Shown here: positions 7,320-14,687 of the stretch, in pieces | Layout: every line of letters starts with the position of its first letter | How positions within the stretch are numbered: position 1 is the first letter of the stretch | Assembly (NCBI GenBank): GCA_016199325.1 | Contig: JACQGW010000297.1 | Coordinates: 1 to 19,777, forward strand | Length of the DNA: 19,777 nucleotides | Direction of reading: 5' to 3' | From: Chloroflexota bacterium | Lineage (GTDB): Bacteria > Chloroflexota > Dehalococcoidia > JACQGW01 | The notes under the pieces: model-generated | The model's input: only the letters and a program-made list of their open reading frames with translations | What the model was told of the DNA's origin: nothing | Database searches by the model: none | Program-made: the position numbers and the translations under genes

Positions 7320-7832
7320 ATGCGGCGTTCACTGATGCTGCCGATCGGCCCCGAGCGCTGGCCGGAGCTACGGCGGATTGCCGTGGACCCCTTGCTGGCC
7401 GCGGTGCTGTGGGCGGCCGCGGCCAGCTTCGCCGAGGCCGCCGCGCGCGACGAGCGGGGTCAGGTCGAGCGATCGGCCCGCCGGCAGCTCCGCACCGGCC
7501 AGGCCGTTCTTGCTCTGCTCGGAGCAAGCGCCTGGCTCCGAGCCGGCTACCGCGGCGCTCGCCGGTACGGGCTGACGATGGAAGAGGCGTCGGTGGCCGG
7601 CGGCCTCGCCGGCGCGCTCGGCGCCACGCTCGCCCTCGCCGTCCGCGTCGTCTGGGGTCTGGCCGGCCCTCCCCGCCCCGGCCGACGTGAGCGGGCTGCC
7701 GCGCTCGCCCTTGCCGCTCCCCCGATGGCCCTCGCCGGATACGTCGGCGGCGCCACGCTGGCCGCGTTCGGCGCGTTCCTGGAGGGACGTAGCGTGGTAG
7801 AAGAAAGGAGGGAGTCCTATGGAGAACATTGA
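7320..7832 (+). CDS. Small hydrophobic membrane protein, unknown function
   Basis: A 170-residue open frame, not recognised as a known family. It is rich in Ala, Leu, Gly and Arg, with up to four hydrophobic stretches (about 23-41, 60-75, 90-114 and 126-154) separated by basic segments such as 'RRQLR', 'RGARRYG' and 'PGRRERA', consistent with an inner-membrane protein. Codon third positions are strongly G/C, which favours real coding, but random frames in this DNA also look open. No ribosome site precedes the ATG at 7320, and the long inverted repeat ends 25 bases upstream. Its last 14 bases overlap the antitoxin gene that follows. Real but uncharacterised, or possibly spurious. Confidence 0.5.
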   Translation: MRRSLMLPIGPERWPELRRIAVDPLLAAVLWAAAASFAEAAARDERGQVERSARRQLRTGQAVLALLGASAWLRAGYRGARRYGLTMEEASVAGGLAGALGATLALAVRVVWGLAGPPRPGRRERAAALALAAPPMALAGYVGGATLAAFGAFLEGRSVVEERRESYGEH

Positions 7833-8028
7833 ACAGATCCAACGTCACTTGGACAGACTGTACGCCGAGCTCGCGGAGCTCAAGCGCCATCTCATCGTCC
7901 GATCCGCTGGCGAGGTAACGCCGAGCCAGCGGGCCTGGTGCGACCTGATGGAAGCAGCGGAAGAGATCTCGGCTCGCTGGTCAGGCCCCAGTGCTTTAGA
8001 CGAGATCAGGTCGCAGCGAGAGAAGTAG
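7819..8028 (+). CDS. Putative VapB-like antitoxin
   Basis: A 69-residue acidic/basic helical protein. Residues 1-28 are charged and heptad-like ('ENIEQIQRHLDRLYAELAELKRHL'-type pattern), suggesting a coiled coil rather than an obvious AbrB or RHH DNA-binding domain. The C-terminal 'ISARWSGPSALDEIRSQR' segment resembles tails that antitoxins use to cover PIN toxins. AAGGAGG (7805-7811) sits 7 bases before the ATG. The stop is 7 bases before the PIN-domain gene, the usual order for a type II toxin-antitoxin pair. The antitoxin role rests mainly on this context. Confidence 0.72.
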   Translation: MENIEQIQRHLDRLYAELAELKRHLIVRSAGEVTPSQRAWCDLMEAAEEISARWSGPSALDEIRSQREK

Positions 8029-8035
8029 ACAGGAA

Positions 8036-8452
8036 ATGCTACTCACACTCGACAGCTCTGTCATCGTTGCCGCACTGCGGGATCAGGAGGCGTTCCATCC
8101 GCAGTGCCGCCGTGTTCTTGAGTTAGTCAGCCACGGCCATCACCTGGCTGTGGAGCCGTATACGGTACTCATCGAAGTGACCGCGGCTATCAGACGAAGG
8201 ACCGGCTCCCCCGAATTGGCCGAAAGAGTCTATCAAGATCTGCGCTTGATGGGTTCGCTCCAGTTCGTGGAATTGGACAGCAATCGTGCAGACGGGGCGG
8301 TGGGGATTGCCAGAGAGGCAGCTGTTCGCGGAATGGATGCAATCGTGGTGTCGGTCGCCCGCGAGTTCGGTAGTGCTCTCGTCTCCTTGGACGACGAGAT
8401 GGTGAACCGGGTGGCAGGCTTAGTGCAAACGAGATCGGTCACGGACTTCTAG
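8036..8452 (+). CDS. vapC: PIN-domain ribonuclease toxin, VapC family
   Basis: A 138-residue PIN-domain protein. Acidic residues in the usual positions are Asp6 ('LDSSVIV'), Glu47 ('LIEVTAAI'), Asp101 ('GMDAIVVSVA') and Asp119/120 ('VSLDDEM'), expected to bind Mg2+ for RNA cleavage. VapC toxins commonly cut tRNA or rRNA; the target here cannot be predicted. AGGA lies only one base before the ATG, so translation probably relies on coupling with the upstream antitoxin gene. Base composition is visibly less G+C-rich than in the rib and amino-acid genes, consistent with acquisition by transfer. All active-site residues seem intact, so the toxin is probably functional. Confidence 0.88.
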   Translation: MLLTLDSSVIVAALRDQEAFHPQCRRVLELVSHGHHLAVEPYTVLIEVTAAIRRRTGSPELAERVYQDLRLMGSLQFVELDSNRADGAVGIAREAAVRGMDAIVVSVAREFGSALVSLDDEMVNRVAGLVQTRSVTDF

Positions 8453-8556
8453 AATCCGCTGCGATCGGTTCTTGCCATGCGAGCCTGCAGGACGCAAGTT
8501 CTAGATGATGGCACGAATGTGTGTTCGACTCGCTCAGTGACCAGTAGAGGGTATCC

Positions 8557-8796
8557 ATGCGTCAGGTCAACATCCGCGAGGCCAGGACCCATCTTTCACG
8601 GCTGATTCGGGAAGCTGCCGCTGGCGAGGAGATCGTCATCGCCAAGGCGGGTAAGCCGATGGCGAAGCTCGTCCCTGTCACGGCTGACCACCCGCAGCGC
8701 CGGCTCGGCTCCATGCGCGGCAAGATCTGGATGGCGGACGACTTTGACGCGCCTTTGCCCGCGGAGGTGCTGGCCAGTTTCCAGGGCGAGGAGTAG
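8557..8796 (+). CDS. Orphan Phd/YefM-family antitoxin
   Basis: A 79-residue protein matching the Phd/YefM/VapB pattern. The N-terminal 'VNIREARTHLSRLIREAAAGEEIVIAKAGKPMAKLVPV' fold (4-41) forms the DNA-binding dimer, and the C-terminal 'GKIWMADDFDAPLPAEVLASFQG' tail (55-77) normally wraps a PIN toxin. AGAGGG lies 5 bases before the ATG. No toxin gene follows; the next gene is a transporter. The upstream PIN toxin (8036-8452) already has its own antitoxin and is 104 bases away. It could be a stand-alone regulator, an anti-addiction antitoxin or a remnant of a lost pair. Confidence 0.85.
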   Translation: MRQVNIREARTHLSRLIREAAAGEEIVIAKAGKPMAKLVPVTADHPQRRLGSMRGKIWMADDFDAPLPAEVLASFQGEE

Positions 8797-8798
8797 GT

Positions 8799-8815
8799 GG
8801 TGTTGAGTCAACACC
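8799..8815. promoter_or_regulatory. Perfect 17-bp palindrome, candidate operator
   Basis: GGTGTTGA-G-TCAACACC is a perfect inverted repeat with 8-bp arms and a single central base. It starts 3 bases after the antitoxin stop and ends 31 bases before the MFS start. Its size and symmetry fit a dimeric repressor site; the arms are short for a terminator and no T-run follows. Confidence 0.5.
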
Positions 8816-8846
8816 CGACGGGGTTGCACGTGCATCTGGTGAGCGC

Positions 8847-10124
8847 ATGGCTCGGTTGTCGGTGACCGGGCTCCCCCGACGAGTCTGGCTCTCGTCCCTC
8901 ACCCGCGATGGCCGGCTGCTCTTCGCGACCGCGGGCGTGCGGAACTTCGCGTACGGGTTCCTCTCGGTTGTGCTTGGCCTGTATCTCGCGGCCCTCGGCC
9001 TTCGGGCGGCGGAGATCGGCGTGGTGTTCACCGGCACGCTGGTCGGCGGGGCCATGATGACCGTGGTGCTCACCGGGGTTGCCGACCGGCTTGGGCGGCG
9101 GCGGGTGCTCGCCATTGGTGCGGTGCTCATGGCGCTGGCGGGCCTCGTCTTTTCCCTGACCACGTCCCTCGCGCTCCTCCTGGCGGCTGCCATCCTCGGC
9201 ACCATCAGCCCCTCGGGGAAAGAGACCGGGCCGTTCCTTTCGGTCGAGCAGGCGATACTGCCGCAGGTGACGAGCGACGAGCGGCGGACGAGTGTCTTCG
9301 CCGCCTATAACATCGTGGTCTCCCTATCCAGCGCGCTGGGAGCCCTGGCCGCCGGCATTCCGGCGGCTCTCGGTCTGGACACTCTGGCTGGGTATCGGAT
9401 CCTCCTCTGGGCCTACGTCGGCGCCGCGCTCGTCCTGCTCGTCCTCTTCCGCCGGCTCTCGCCGGCCGTCGAGACGACGACTGCGGTATCCTCGACACGC
9501 CGATCCCGGATCGGCCTGCACCGCTCGCGCGGCATCGTCGCCAGACTTGCTGCACTCTTCGCGCTCGACGCCTTTGCCGGCGGCTTCGTCGTCCAGAGCC
9601 TGGTCGCCTACTGGTTTCACCTACGCTTCGGTGTGGATATCGCCGTATTGGGCGCCATCCTCTTCGGCACCAACCTGCTGTCGGCACTCTCCTTCCTGGC
9701 AGCCGCGCCAATCGCCCGCCGGGTGGGCCTGCTGAACACCATGGTGTTCACCCACCTGCCGTCGCACGTCTTGCTCATGCTCGTGCCGCTCATGCCGAGC
9801 CTCGGGCTCGCGGTCGCGATGCTGCTCGCCCGCCATCTCCTCTCCCAGCTCGACCAGCCGACCCGACAGTCGTACACCATGGCGGTCGTCGCCCCGGATG
9901 AGCGTTCGGCGGCAGCCGGACTGACGTCGGTTGCGCGCAACGCCGCCGCGGCGATCGCACCGGCCTTCGCCGGTGCGACGCTGGCGGTGCCGACCCTCGG
10001 CCTGCCTTTCCTCCTGGCCGGCGGCCTGAAGATCGTGTACGACATTGCGATCCTGCTGACCTTTCGCAGGGTCCGCCCCCCCGAAGAAACCTTGCGCATG
10101 GCCAGTCCCGCTTCCCGCAGGTGA
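8847..10124 (+). CDS. Major facilitator superfamily transporter
   Basis: A 425-residue integral membrane protein with ~12 hydrophobic segments in two halves, joined by a polar basic loop near residues ~205-230 ('AVSSTRRSRIGLHRSRG'). The loop between helices 2 and 3 carries the MFS motif A form 'GVADRLGRRRVL' (77-88). A 'GPFLSVEQAILPQ' segment (~128-140) resembles drug-efflux-type members of the family. Substrate cannot be assigned from sequence; export of small molecules is the likely role. The ATG at 8847 has only a weak GGTGAG upstream. A perfect palindrome 31 bases before it suggests dedicated regulation. No transcriptional partner is obvious; the next gene has its own promoter. Confidence 0.9.
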   Translation: MARLSVTGLPRRVWLSSLTRDGRLLFATAGVRNFAYGFLSVVLGLYLAALGLRAAEIGVVFTGTLVGGAMMTVVLTGVADRLGRRRVLAIGAVLMALAGLVFSLTTSLALLLAAAILGTISPSGKETGPFLSVEQAILPQVTSDERRTSVFAAYNIVVSLSSALGALAAGIPAALGLDTLAGYRILLWAYVGAALVLLVLFRRLSPAVETTTAVSSTRRSRIGLHRSRGIVARLAALFALDAFAGGFVVQSLVAYWFHLRFGVDIAVLGAILFGTNLLSALSFLAAAPIARRVGLLNTMVFTHLPSHVLLMLVPLMPSLGLAVAMLLARHLLSQLDQPTRQSYTMAVVAPDERSAAAGLTSVARNAAAAIAPAFAGATLAVPTLGLPFLLAGGLKIVYDIAILLTFRRVRPPEETLRMASPASRR

Positions 10125-10233
10125 TCGTGACCGCGGCTCACGCGCTTCGACGACGTCGTGGCATGGCCGCAGTGACCGCACGGAGATCGTGCCTTCTCCA
10201 GCACGTTCCGGCGCTCGCTCGGAGGAGACAGGC

Positions 10234-10281
10234 ATGACAGGTTTACAGAGCCGTTACGCTGCGGTACAATCACGGCTGTGA
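10234..10281 (+). CDS. Possible 15-codon upstream ORF (leader peptide)
   Basis: ATG at 10234 is preceded by a textbook GGAGGAG (10221-10227) at 6-base spacing and encodes MTGLQSRYAAVQSRL. Its TGA overlaps the GTG start of the AI-2E permease gene (GTGA), the usual arrangement for coupled translation. It also overlaps the promoter boxes at 10242-10270, so it could only be translated from a transcript starting farther upstream. Confidence 0.3.
   Translation: MTGLQSRYAAVQSRL
10242..10270 (+). promoter_or_regulatory. Promoter of the AI-2E permease-hom operon
   Basis: TTTACA (10242-10247), a 17-base spacer and TACAAT (10265-10270) match the sigma-70-type consensus well. Start of transcription should fall at about 10277, at the GTG start codon (10278), giving a leaderless mRNA. 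Confidence 0.65.
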
Positions 10282-11381
10282 ACAACGTAGTGGCGAGTGA
10301 GGTGGCGTTCGGCCGGATGGCGCAGGCGACCGAGACCGGAACGACGCTCACGCCGCGGCAGCGGCTGGCCGGGCTGGCCATCGTTGCGGCGCTGGTCCTG
10401 GCTCTCCTGGTGCTCATCCGCGGCGTCCTGCCGCCCTTCATCTGGGCGATCGTCGCCGCCTACGTGCTTACGCCCGTCGTCAACTGGCTGGAATACCGGA
10501 CTCGCCTGCCGCGCGTCGCGGTCGTCCTCTGTCTGTACGCGGTGCTGTTCTTCCTGATTGGCGCGCTGGTCGCCACCATCCGGCCGGTCGTCGCGTACGA
10601 GATCGCTGACCTGCGCGAGAGCTCGCCGCGGCTGACCCGAGAACTGACCGCGGCGCTGGCAAGCTCGGAGTTGCTCCAGGATCTCGGCGTTCAGGTTGAG
10701 CCCAACGTCGTCCACGAGGCGATGAGCGCGCTCGTCAAGGAGCTCGCTTCGGGCGCCGTTCACGCCGTCACCTGGACCGTCGAGGCGGTGGCGAAGCTGA
10801 TCATGTTCCTCGTCGCGACCTTCTATCTCATCGTCGACTCCCGCCGGATCGGCGAGTCCCTCCGCTCGCTCGTCCCGCCCCGCTTGCGACCGGAGATCTT
10901 CGAGGTTGCCGGCCAGGTCCACTCGGTGCTCGGCCGGTATATTCGCGGCCAGCTCTTCCTCGTCGCCCTCATGAGCACGGTCACCTGGATCGCGCTTTCG
11001 CCGATCCTCCAGGTGAAGTACGCCGTCGTCATCAGCTTCGCGACGGGCTTCCTCGAGCTGTTCCCGATCGTCGGGCCGCTCACTGCGGGCGCCATCGCCT
11101 GCACGGTCGGGTTCTTCCAGGTCAATGCGTTCGGTTGGTCGCCGCTCGCCTTCGCCGGCGTCATTGCGCTCGTCTACTTCGCCCTGCGGCACGCGGAGGA
11201 TTACGTCGTCATTCCCAACGTCATCGGGCGGGTCGTCGAGCTCCATCCGCTGATCGTCCTCTTCTCCCTCTTCGCCGGCGCCTCCATTGGCGGGATCCAG
11301 GGTATGTTCCTGGCGGTGCCTACTGCAGCCGTTCTGAAGATCATTGGCGCTTACCTGTACCGCAAGCTCGTCTCCGAGTGA
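10278..11381 (+). CDS. AI-2E family transporter (PerM/YdiK-type permease)
   Basis: A 367-residue membrane protein of the AI-2E exporter family. It has N-terminal hydrophobic helices (from ~30), including 'FIWAIVAAYVLTPVVNWLE', a soluble middle region and a C-terminal group of helices. Typical motifs are 'LGRYIRGQLFLVALMS', 'GFLELFPIVGPL' and the closing 'HPLIVLFSLFAGASIGGIQGMFLAVPTAAVLKI'. Family members have been linked to autoinducer-2 export or ion exchange, but most are uncharacterised, so a signalling role should not be assumed. GTG at 10278 fits either a leaderless transcript or coupling to a 15-codon upstream ORF. It is followed 17 bases later by hom, probably in one operon. Confidence 0.9.
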   Translation: MNNVVASEVAFGRMAQATETGTTLTPRQRLAGLAIVAALVLALLVLIRGVLPPFIWAIVAAYVLTPVVNWLEYRTRLPRVAVVLCLYAVLFFLIGALVATIRPVVAYEIADLRESSPRLTRELTAALASSELLQDLGVQVEPNVVHEAMSALVKELASGAVHAVTWTVEAVAKLIMFLVATFYLIVDSRRIGESLRSLVPPRLRPEIFEVAGQVHSVLGRYIRGQLFLVALMSTVTWIALSPILQVKYAVVISFATGFLELFPIVGPLTAGAIACTVGFFQVNAFGWSPLAFAGVIALVYFALRHAEDYVVIPNVIGRVVELHPLIVLFSLFAGASIGGIQGMFLAVPTAAVLKIIGAYLYRKLVSE

Positions 11382-11398
11382 CGAATAAAGGAGTCTAC

Positions 11399-12706
11399 GT
11401 GGGACGCACGACCATTGGTGTGGGTCTGCTGGGATGTGGCGTTGTCGGCAGCGGCGTTGCCGAGATCCTGCAGCAGCGCGGGGCGATCATCGCCGAGCGC
11501 GTCGGCTGCCCGGTCGAGATCCGGCGGGTCCTGGTCAGAGACCTGAACAAACGGCGCACGCCGGCCGTCGCCCCGGCGCTCTTCACGGGAGATGCCGAGG
11601 ACGTGCTGGGCGACGACGACATCGCCATCGTCGTCGAGGCGATGGGCGGCGAGGAGCCGGCCTGCACGCTGCTGCGCCGAGCGATTGCCGGGCGGAAGCA
11701 GGTGGTCACGGCCAACAAAGAGGTCATGGCCAAACACGGGCCGGAGCTCCTCGAACAGGCCGTCGTCTCGGGCGTCTCCGTGATGTACGAGGCGAGCGTC
11801 GGCGGCGGGATTCCGCTGATCGCTCCCTTCAAGCACGATCTCTGTGCCAACCGGATCGGGCCCATTCAAGCGATCCTCAATGGGACGACCAACTACATCC
11901 TCACCCGCATGGCCAAGGACGGCGTCCCGTTTGCCGAGGCGCTCCGCCAGGCGCAGGTGCTTGGCTACGCCGAGCCCGACCCGCGCAACGACGTCGAAGG
12001 CCACGACACCGCCTACAAGCTGGCGATCCTCTGCACGCTGGCGTACGGCACGGCCGTCCGCCCGCACAACATCCTGGTCGAAGGGATCGACCGCCTGCAC
12101 CCACGGGACTTCGAGGTCGCCCGCGATCTCGGCTATGCCATCAAGCTGCTCGCGCTGGGGCGCGTCGTCGACGGCGGCATCGAGGCTCGGGTCCACCCCA
12201 CCCTGGTGCCCCTGGACCATCCCCTGGCCAGGGTCGACGGCGTCTTCAACGCCGTTCTGGTTGAGGGCGACCTGGTCGGGCCGGTGCTCTTCTACGGCCG
12301 TGGCGCCGGCCCCCGCCCCACCGGCAGCGCCCTGATCGCCGATCTGGTGGAAGTCGCCCGCAACGTCTACCTTGGCGCCACCGACGGATTCCGCCTGCGG
12401 CTCGAGGGCGGTCCGGGCATTCGCCCGGCCCACCAGGCGAAAACGGGCTACTACCTCCGCATGGAGGTGCTCGATCGTTTCGGCGTGCTCGCGCAACTGG
12501 CCGGCATCTTCGGCCAGCACGAGATCTCCATCGCCAGCGTCATACAGCGGCGCCGGGACGCCGAGCGCGGCTCGGCTGAGCTCATCATCATGACCCACGC
12601 GGCGCCGGAGGCGGCCATGATGCGCGCGTTGCAGCAGTTCGCCGCCCATCCCGTCGTCTTTCAGATCGGCAGCTTCCTGCGCGTGCAGCCATCGACTGAG
12701 GACTGA
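11399..12706 (+). CDS. hom: Homoserine dehydrogenase with C-terminal ACT domain
   Basis: A 435-residue monofunctional enzyme reducing aspartate semialdehyde to homoserine with NAD(P)H, on the way to threonine and methionine. The Rossmann motif is 'VGLLGCGVVGSGV' (8-20). 'VVTANKEVMA' (102-111), 'YEASVGGGIPLI' (130-141), 'NGTTNYIL' (161-168) and 'DVEGHDTAYKLAIL' (198-211, catalytic Asp/Lys region) are all present. An ACT regulatory domain follows at ~350-425 ('LRMEVLDRFGVLAQLAGIF'), so feedback by threonine is plausible. GTG at 11399 is chosen because AAAGGAG lies 5 bases upstream and the Rossmann fold starts right after it. It lies between the permease gene and the coiled-coil gene; thrB and lysC are ~2 kb downstream. 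Confidence 0.96.
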   Translation: MGRTTIGVGLLGCGVVGSGVAEILQQRGAIIAERVGCPVEIRRVLVRDLNKRRTPAVAPALFTGDAEDVLGDDDIAIVVEAMGGEEPACTLLRRAIAGRKQVVTANKEVMAKHGPELLEQAVVSGVSVMYEASVGGGIPLIAPFKHDLCANRIGPIQAILNGTTNYILTRMAKDGVPFAEALRQAQVLGYAEPDPRNDVEGHDTAYKLAILCTLAYGTAVRPHNILVEGIDRLHPRDFEVARDLGYAIKLLALGRVVDGGIEARVHPTLVPLDHPLARVDGVFNAVLVEGDLVGPVLFYGRGAGPRPTGSALIADLVEVARNVYLGATDGFRLRLEGGPGIRPAHQAKTGYYLRMEVLDRFGVLAQLAGIFGQHEISIASVIQRRRDAERGSAELIIMTHAAPEAAMMRALQQFAAHPVVFQIGSFLRVQPSTED

Positions 12707-12716
12707 GGAGGACGAC

Positions 12717-13736
12717 GTGGAACGGATCGAGACGGGGCAGATCAACAGTCGGGTCACCTGGCTGGAGGACGAGCAGCGCAAGGACAGCATTCAGATCACC
12801 AAGCTCCAGCAGCAGGTCGAGCAGATGTGGAACATCTACCGCGACCTGGGGCTCCGCCAGGAGGCGGTCGAGCAGTTTGCCAACGTCGCCCGCGGCCAGC
12901 TCAGCCGCCTCCAGGGGATCGAGGAGACAACGCGACAGCTCCGGGAGCGCCTGCTGGCGCTCCAGGAAGACCTGTCGAACCACGGACAGGCGAACGAGCG
13001 CAACGAGCGCATCTGGCAGGGCGAGATCGAGCGGATCAAGCAATCGCTCAGCGAGCACTGGCACCGGATGGACCTGATGCAACGCCAGATCGACGAGGCG
13101 ATCGCGCGCATCCCGCCGCTGGCCGACTCCCAGCGCCGTCAGGCCGAAACCGTCGGCCAATTGGGCCAGATGCTGGAGGAGCTGCGCGACCAGGCGGACC
13201 GACTGGTCACCCGCCAGGAGCTGGCCGACCAGCAGATCAAGCGCAACGAGCAGGAGATAGGCCGCGTCGAGCGCGAGCTGGAGCCGCTCCGCCGGCAGGA
13301 CGAGGTTGCCGTGACGAAGACCCAGATCGTGGCCGACCAGATCCGGCGGGTGGACGAGCAGGTGCATACGATGGCCGGCCGGGAGCAGGTCATTCAGGAG
13401 CTGGCCGAGAAGCTCCAGGTCTACCGACTCGAGCTCCAGCGCGGGGAACAGGAGATCGGTGAAACGCAACTGGCGCTGACCGAGCAGGCCCAGCGCCAGG
13501 AGGAGCATGCCAGACAGCTCAAGCTCCTCGAGGAGCGGCGGGTTGCCCAGCTCGAGCAGATCGACAGGCTCTTCCAATCGATTCGGGATACCCGCAGCGA
13601 GCTGCTCGATCTCTCCCTTGATTGGCAGCACCTGCTCGAGCAGCAGAAGGTGCGCGATCTGGCCGAGGTCGAGCGACAGGTCAAGGAGATGAAAGAGCGC
13701 ATCCTCCGCCACCGGACCGCGATCCCTACGTCGTAA
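12717..13736 (+). CDS. Long coiled-coil protein, unknown function
   Basis: A 339-residue protein dominated by Gln, Glu, Arg and Leu in near-continuous heptad patterns (about residues 8-330). Prolines are few ('ARIPPLADSQRR', 'ELEPLRRQ'). It has no signal peptide, membrane segment or catalytic motif, so a cytoplasmic rod-like, SMC/myosin-tail-like protein is expected. I do not recognise a specific family. GTG at 12717 has a strong GAGGAGG 5 bases upstream and lies 10 bases after hom, so it is very likely translated from the hom transcript. The link to amino-acid synthesis is obscure. It ends at a repeat-filled gap facing the convergent metallo-beta-lactamase gene. Confidence 0.8.
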   Translation: MERIETGQINSRVTWLEDEQRKDSIQITKLQQQVEQMWNIYRDLGLRQEAVEQFANVARGQLSRLQGIEETTRQLRERLLALQEDLSNHGQANERNERIWQGEIERIKQSLSEHWHRMDLMQRQIDEAIARIPPLADSQRRQAETVGQLGQMLEELRDQADRLVTRQELADQQIKRNEQEIGRVERELEPLRRQDEVAVTKTQIVADQIRRVDEQVHTMAGREQVIQELAEKLQVYRLELQRGEQEIGETQLALTEQAQRQEEHARQLKLLEERRVAQLEQIDRLFQSIRDTRSELLDLSLDWQHLLEQQKVRDLAEVERQVKEMKERILRHRTAIPTS

Positions 13737-13743
13737 GTCGGCG

Positions 13744-13842
13744 GTCGGCAGTCCATCTCCCGGCTCTCGACGGCCGACTCATCACCGCAACGGTCAGCAA
13801 CTGGCAGTCCGTCTCCCGACAGCCGACTGCCGACTGCCGACT
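13744..13842. repeat. Intergenic GTCGGC/GCCGACT repeat cluster
   Basis: The 108-base gap between two convergent genes is filled with variants of one motif. 13744-13760 is the exact inverse of 3178-3194 in the riboswitch insert, a variant GGCAGTCCGTCTCC lies at ~13803, and GCCGACT is repeated three times in tandem at 13822-13842. No clear intrinsic terminator is seen for either gene, so hairpins in this repeat may do that job. Confidence 0.75.
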
Positions 13843-13844
13843 CA

Positions 13845-14624
13845 CTACACGTCAAGCGTCTGGTCTTCGATGCCCACGTGGATGGGGACGCCCAGCTCGC
13901 GGGCGACGGCGTCGAGCTGGCGGACGATGGCCGGCCGATCGATCGGGTTCATGTGGATGGTGAGCACGGGCGGCAGGTAGCCGTGACGCCGGCAGAAGCT
14001 GACCAGCTCCCCACGCAGGGTGGCAGGGGTCAGGTGGCGGGCTGCCTGGCCGACCGACGCGTGTTCGTCGCCAAAGGTGACCTCGGTGATCAGCAAGTGG
14101 GGCCGCAGGTCGTCCGGGAGCAGATCGGCCCAGCCCGCGCCCGTGTCCGACGTGTAGTAGAGACTGCGGCCGTCGGCTCCCACCACCTCGTAACCCACGG
14201 TCGGCACTGAATGGACCGAGCGATGGGCACGGACGCGGTGGCCGGCGACCTCAACCCATTGTCCGACCTCGATGGCAACGAACGCAATGGCCGGACGTTC
14301 GGCCGATGGGAACTCGGTCAGGCGGGGCCAGAGGGTGCCGTTCAGGAAGTGCGTCATCAGCGCCTCTCGAACCGGCGGCGTGGCGACGACGGCAATGGGC
14401 CCGGTGCCAAGCTGACCGACGTTGAAGCCCACCACCGGCAGGTCTTTGATGTGGTCGTAGTGGAAGTGGGTGAGCAGGACGCCCCGCAGTCGAGCCTGCT
14501 CCTCGATGGAGAGCGCAGCCGCCAGACTGCCGGCGTCGATGGCAAGCACGTCGTCGACGAGCAACGTGGCGCACCGGGTGCTGCGTGACTCCCACTGGTG
14601 AGCGCCCAACACGCGCAGTCGCAT
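13845..14624 (-). CDS. Metallo-beta-lactamase-fold hydrolase, class II cyclic-nucleotide phosphodiesterase-like
   Basis: A 259-residue MBL-fold enzyme. Metal-binding motif 'THFHYDHIKDL' (52-62) supplies His53, His55, Asp57 and His58; later ligand candidates are His138, Asp160 ('YTSDTGAG') and His224 ('LTIHMNP'). The start 'STRCATLLVDDVLAIDAGSLAAALSIEEQ' pattern and 'HxHxDHIKDLPVVGFN' resemble class II (PDE1/CpdP-type) cyclic-nucleotide phosphodiesterases, so a cAMP/cGMP or related phosphodiester substrate is plausible but unproven. ATG at 14624 is chosen because it directly precedes the first beta strand and has AGGGAG upstream; a longer in-frame start near 14732 would run through the promoter. 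It diverges from thrB-lysC and converges on the coiled-coil gene. Confidence 0.85.
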   Translation of the reverse strand: MRLRVLGAHQWESRSTRCATLLVDDVLAIDAGSLAAALSIEEQARLRGVLLTHFHYDHIKDLPVVGFNVGQLGTGPIAVVATPPVREALMTHFLNGTLWPRLTEFPSAERPAIAFVAIEVGQWVEVAGHRVRAHRSVHSVPTVGYEVVGADGRSLYYTSDTGAGWADLLPDDLRPHLLITEVTFGDEHASVGQAARHLTPATLRGELVSFCRRHGYLPPVLTIHMNPIDRPAIVRQLDAVARELGVPIHVGIEDQTLDV

Positions 14625-14651
14625 GGACTTCTCCCTGTCGGACTTCGCCGG

Positions 14652-14680
14652 ATTATAGCACCGAGCGGCGAACCAGACAA
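14652..14680 (-). promoter_or_regulatory. Promoter of the MBL-fold hydrolase gene
   Basis: On the minus strand, TTGTCT (14675-14680), a 17-base spacer and a perfect TATAAT (14652-14657) precede the gene by ~28 bases. The expected 5' leader of ~20 bases contains the AGGGAG ribosome site. Confidence 0.78.
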
Positions 14681-14687
14681 CTTCGGC

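Noticed and set aside
10254..11246. Acidic minus-strand frame opposite the AI-2E permease
   Set aside because: Asp/Glu/Arg-rich composition is what antisense of a hydrophobic membrane gene gives; no homology pattern.
11135..11398. Upstream extension of hom
   Set aside because: That stretch overlaps the permease gene in another frame and encodes Arg-rich nonsense; GTG at 11399 follows AAAGGAG and precedes the Rossmann motif.
13744..13842. CRISPR-like array
   Set aside because: The units are short, adjacent and variable, without regular spacers, so this is a simple intergenic repeat.
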